DNA of 64,000 bases from Polytrichum commune (lineage: Eukaryota > Streptophyta > Polytrichopsida > Polytrichales > Polytrichaceae). The DNA lies in contig OX485807.1 in assembly GCA_950295325.1 (NCBI GenBank), positions 10,007,001 to 10,071,000 on the forward strand, read 5' to 3'. Position 1 is the first letter of the stretch, and the number at the start of each line of letters is the position of its first letter. Below the pieces are notes generated by a model that had not been told where the DNA came from, made no database searches, and was given only the letters and a program-made list of their open reading frames with translations. A program made the translations under genes and the position numbers. Positions 60,251-64,000 of this stretch are shown here, piece after piece.

Positions 60251-62873
60251 CCTTTGCTCAGGAGTCTAATGTTTTGACTATTGGCAATGGATTCTAATTA
60301 AGGGCCATAGACATGTGCAAAATTAAAAGATTCCATTTAGAGCTTGGCTATGGTCAAACGCATCTCTTGAGAGCCAAGTCTCTTGTCGATATATTTGAGT
60401 CAGCTATTGTCTAAGCAGGCAAGGGTGAATAGAGCCAAGACTTACCTCAGTGTAGGACAAATCCACTCAAAAAAAGAGTAAATGTTTTTAGTATTGAAAG
60501 CTATAATCTGAGGGTGTGAAGCCCAAGTTATCCCATATAAATATGTGTTGTAAATTCTCTATCTCATTGTGACCAACCTTCTTGATTTATATGAAATTTG
60601 AATGCAAGGTTGTGAAGGCTCTGTTTTATGCGACTTTGAGTGATAAATGGAAGTAATTCTGTTTGGATCTAAATTGACATGAGTTTTTGGGAGAAAATGC
60701 ATTAGGTGTGACATTTAGTTTCATAGAGACATATAGTCTAAGAATAAGGGTAGGTGTGAAGCCTAACTTCAAGAAAAGAGTGGAAAGTCCTTGTTCTTTA
60801 TGGCCATAGTCTTCATATTTAAAGTGATTAAAAGTGGTTGGAATAACCTTCAAAAAATCGAAGAATTAACTATGAAGGATATAAAGAATTTGATGTTAAG
60901 ATTAGCCTTGGGAGGTGGAGTCCCATATGAAATTCAAAGAAATCTTGAGAGAAATTATTGTTAATAGTCTTATTAACCAAATATTGGAATTGAAGTAAAG
61001 ATGAGACTCAGGAATCTACAGAAGATATATATCAATTCATTTCAAGAAAAAAATGAACAATATCTTTTTTGGTGATAGATTTGTAAAGGCTATCATCTAT
61101 AACTCTTGATGTAGGGTGTGAGGCCCTTCTTGGTGTCAATTTAATTTATGAATGAAAATTTATCTAGTATTCCTATTGGTTTCCATGGTTCTGACTTGGG
61201 GGAAGGAAGTTAGTCCAAGGAAGGGAATGACTGAATATTTCCCTTCAGTTGTAAGAATGTGTGTATTGTGAAGGCAACAAGTAATTGGATTGAATTGATT
61301 TGTTGAGGCAACAATCTAACTTATATCTTCACCGAGTTTAAGTTGTATCTTATAAATAGACCATTGTCTTTTACATCTAAACGATGACGATAATCTATAG
61401 GTGGAATAGGACTAGGGTAATGAAATCTTTTAGAAATTGAGCAATCTAAAAGTTTGCGTATTACTATGGGTGGTGAAGAGTGATAGAATTGTTCCATAAT
61501 CAAAGGGGCTTACATTTTATCCCTCTTTAAAAGAGTCTTTAAAAGAGAAATCAAGGGAGGCCAATTGTTGAGTACACTTAACCATAGATCTTTGAAGACC
61601 ATATGTTTCACCTAAACCATTGACTAGAGATGAGGAGATTGATAGACTCTTGTTGCTAACCCTGGAGGAAGTTCATCCAATTCAAGCAATTGAGAGCCAG
61701 ATAAGTTCTACTAACTTTTTATTATCTATTTCAATAGATTTTGCAAGGTTGAGTAACTTTGTAACTACATCAAAACATGTAATAAAAGAGATGGATTCAT
61801 CCTGGTGAAGTGGACAACCTTACTCAACAAATAAACTATTGTTAATGAGTCAACGGAACTCTTGAAGCGTAATTGAGACGAACTACAAGGATATATGAAC
61901 GAATATATAAACATAAACATATGAACTAACTTGTTATGGCCTTTGGTTTCGGATTCATGTTGTCCTTCAATCAGTCCAGGTAAGGACAATGATCCCACTG
62001 CCTCATTAAAACAAAAGATAAATTAAGTGAACGTAGATAACCCATGCGTGCTCTACAGTAATTCATGATTCACTAAATTATCAATTAAGGAGAGACTATT
62101 GCTCAAATTGGGTGTCCTCAGCCGTGATGAAATTTGGATTATTGATTACTCAGAAAGACTATTGCTCAACCGCAATTTCCTGCATTGAAAACAAACTCAT
62201 GATATAGTGAGTCGTGACTACCATACTATGGTTGGCTATAAGAAAGAGAGTACGCAATTGCATGTACTGCACTGAGTGACCCTAATAATCTCCTTCTTAC
62301 TCTTTTAATTCCATAAAATTCATATCAAACAAGATCTTACCTAAGTTTGGTGCTCTAATTTCATTCCATAGTCATTATGACCTATCAATTGACCTAATTG
62401 TGACTCGTAGAAATCAATCCAACACTTATTCAATCTCCCCTGTGTGGTTTTGTTAATCGGAAACCAGTCCAAAAACCTATCTACAGTAATGGATCACTTT
62501 CTTTTTGGTTCTATTTTGTTTGTAGTTACTACGTGGCACCACGAGAAGCCAACGCTTTATAGAAGAAAGTTTGCAGGAGGAAGTTCCTCTTAGACAAACT
62601 TTCCACTAACATTCATAGATTGATTGTCTGCACTCCACACATTGCACCTACAGGAGGAATGATCATTGAGGTCAAAACCACTAGTGAACTACAAGAGTAG
62701 TTATATGTAAACGCCCCTTCGATATCTCATGTGTAAAGGGGCCCTTTATACAAGCACACCTTGCAATTTCACAGGCAATTGGTTTTCAATTACAACTCCA
62801 AGGTGACCATAGCCATGCATTACCTGCAAATGTACAACTTTCACTATGTACCTCCAAGCATTGCAATCTCTTG
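60251..62873. other. AT-rich spacer, no gene recognised
   Basis: No family motif was seen. 'ggtgtgaagcc' or 'gggtgtgaggcc' recurs near 60514, 60752 and 61106, hinting at a decayed local repeat. The part next to 62874 is the likely 3' untranslated region of the minus-strand DUF179 gene. Its start codons and short ORFs (61620-61808, 61765-61998) are unsupported. Confidence 0.45.
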
Positions 62874-63583
62874 CTATGCAACCCACTCTGCAGGCCACTG
62901 AATGGACCCATCTCTGTAATCCTGAAGCTGCCAAGTCTTCTCTGCAAGTTCGCCTTCCAACTGGGACCACGTCCATGACGTGCACCCAAGAAACAGCCAC
63001 AGATCGTTCATAGGTAAATTCTCCGACTCGGTTATATCCATGATGCTTTCCTCTGACATTGCTTCTTCTCTACAAAACACGCCTGGTACCACTTCTTCAA
63101 AGTTCCGTAGGCCTGGTCTCCTGGTGAGGACAAAGAAAGGGTGATTTTGAACTGAAACAGGTCCGCCATAGCTGAGAGGCCCAGCTCGTAAAGCACTGTA
63201 AGCATCAACCTGCAGGCCCTGAATGTGGTTCCATGAAATAGGCTTGTTGAGGATGAGACCTTGCACACCTTCTTCAACACTTGCTTTAAGGATCAGTATC
63301 ACAGATTTCTCAAAAATGAATGATTTGCCATCTAGTTGTGCTGTTGCCAAAAGTAGCATCCCTGGAGTTGGTTGGCCTAAATCCGCTGTCATTTTTGCAG
63401 GACTGATGACCGCTAAGCTGTCGCCTGGGGTGGCATCCGTTGTATAATAAGATACTGGGGAAGCATCTGATGCCGGACTATTTACTTTTCTTGCAGCCCG
63501 AATGGGTATTGTAATGGTGGTGGGAAACACCTCTTCTATAAGACGAGTATTGTTGGTGGTAGCTTCACTGTTCATCCATTTAC
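62874..63583 (-). CDS. DUF179/UPF0301 (YqgE/AlgH-like) protein, 3'-terminal exon
   Basis: The exon begins after an acceptor (TCTCAACCAG|G in minus orientation) at 63583 and ends with a TAG at 62874-62876, about 236 residues. Earlier exons lie beyond the window. The DUF179 fold is recognisable in order: 'PTPGMLLLATAQLDGKSFIFEKSV', 'VQGLILNKPISW', 'LSYGGPVSVQNHPFFVLTR', 'EEVVPGVFC' and 'LWLFLGCTSWTWSQLEGEL'. These match the bacterial YqgE/AlgH pattern, including the glycine turn before the conserved aromatic 'G..W...QLE..L'. In plants the domain occurs alone or at the C-terminus of longer proteins. The preceding 60 residues look like linker, consistent with a longer protein. Biochemical function is unknown for the family. 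Confidence 0.85.
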
Positions 63584-64000
63584 CTGGTTGAGACAAATGT
63601 CATAAAGTTATTCTCTAACTCAACATGACTTTTTAACCAGGATTTCATTGTTTTGCATACAACACCTTCCATGTTTGGTAAGATTGCAGTGCATGCTTGG
63701 AGGCAATCTGGAGGTTTGAATGAAGGAAAACATTCTATATCAGTTCATTGAGGGTCAAACTCATTTTGGCATGCCAAGAGGTGCTCAAAGGAGTTTGGAC
63801 CTCAATAAACCAAAATAGGTTGCCCTTCATTCAGATTTGTCTTCGTCCTTCCAGATTTTCTTTCTAGAATTCTCAAGAAGAGGGGTGATCAAGTTTTCAC
63901 TAACATCACCATGGATAACGTTGGACTTTCCAGTTTTAACCCAAAAGAACACTCTAGTTCACTTTGACCACATTGTTCAACTGTCAAGATGTTGAGACTA
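63584..64000 (-). other. Probable intron of the DUF179 gene
   Basis: Immediately upstream (minus strand) of the terminal exon. No exon is recognisable within the remaining 417 bp, so the next exon should lie past the window edge. Confidence 0.5.

Overview
The window reads as nuclear DNA of a land plant. It holds spliced genes with GT-AG introns, a plant-type organic cation transporter, a plant DUF179/UPF0301 protein, short TTTAGGG tracts, AT-rich spacers and dense nested transposable elements. Nothing here fixes the species. The divergence of the genes from familiar flowering-plant proteins is only weak support for a non-flowering lineage.

Layout. 1-4787: AT-rich spacer with small terminal-inverted-repeat (TIR) or foldback elements, then a (GA)25 tract in front of the first gene. 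4788-7911: a three-exon organic cation/carnitine transporter gene whose splices I could close exactly (599 codons). 7912-11744: repeat-rich spacer. 11754-31566: one 19.8-kb Mutator-like element (MULE) with 85-bp TIRs and a 9-bp target site duplication (TSD, 8/9 match). It carries a decayed transposase (DDE plus SWIM finger), a decayed Ulp1-type SUMO-protease-like gene, and a decayed multi-exon gene of unknown function. The unknown gene is split by a 936-bp solo LTR, and the element also contains a complete 6.6-kb Copia retrotransposon. About 32570-37747: a dead L1-type LINE, split by an 880-bp pogo/Tigger-like element. 37920-39228: an unclassified TIR element with a G8 terminus and a conserved-looking ORF. 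42235-43439: a non-autonomous hAT element with a perfect 8-bp TSD. 44483-46885: a small TIR element, then three tandem 210-bp units, two of them split by TA-flanked MITEs while the third gives the empty site. 50781-58970: a six-exon host gene for a protein of about 2170 residues with nine 56-residue tandem repeats and a cysteine cluster near the C-terminus. 62874-63583: the last exon of a DUF179/UPF0301 gene on the minus strand, continuing past the window.

Only three host genes look functional: the transporter, the long acidic repeat protein and the DUF179 gene. Every transposon coding region is broken, and many of the breaks are TGA codons where a Trp or Arg codon would be expected. Nesting gives a relative order: the MULE came before the Copia and the solo LTR inside it, and the LINE came before the pogo-like insertion. 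The most unusual system is the large MULE, which pairs a transposase with a Ulp1 protease and an unrecognised third gene.
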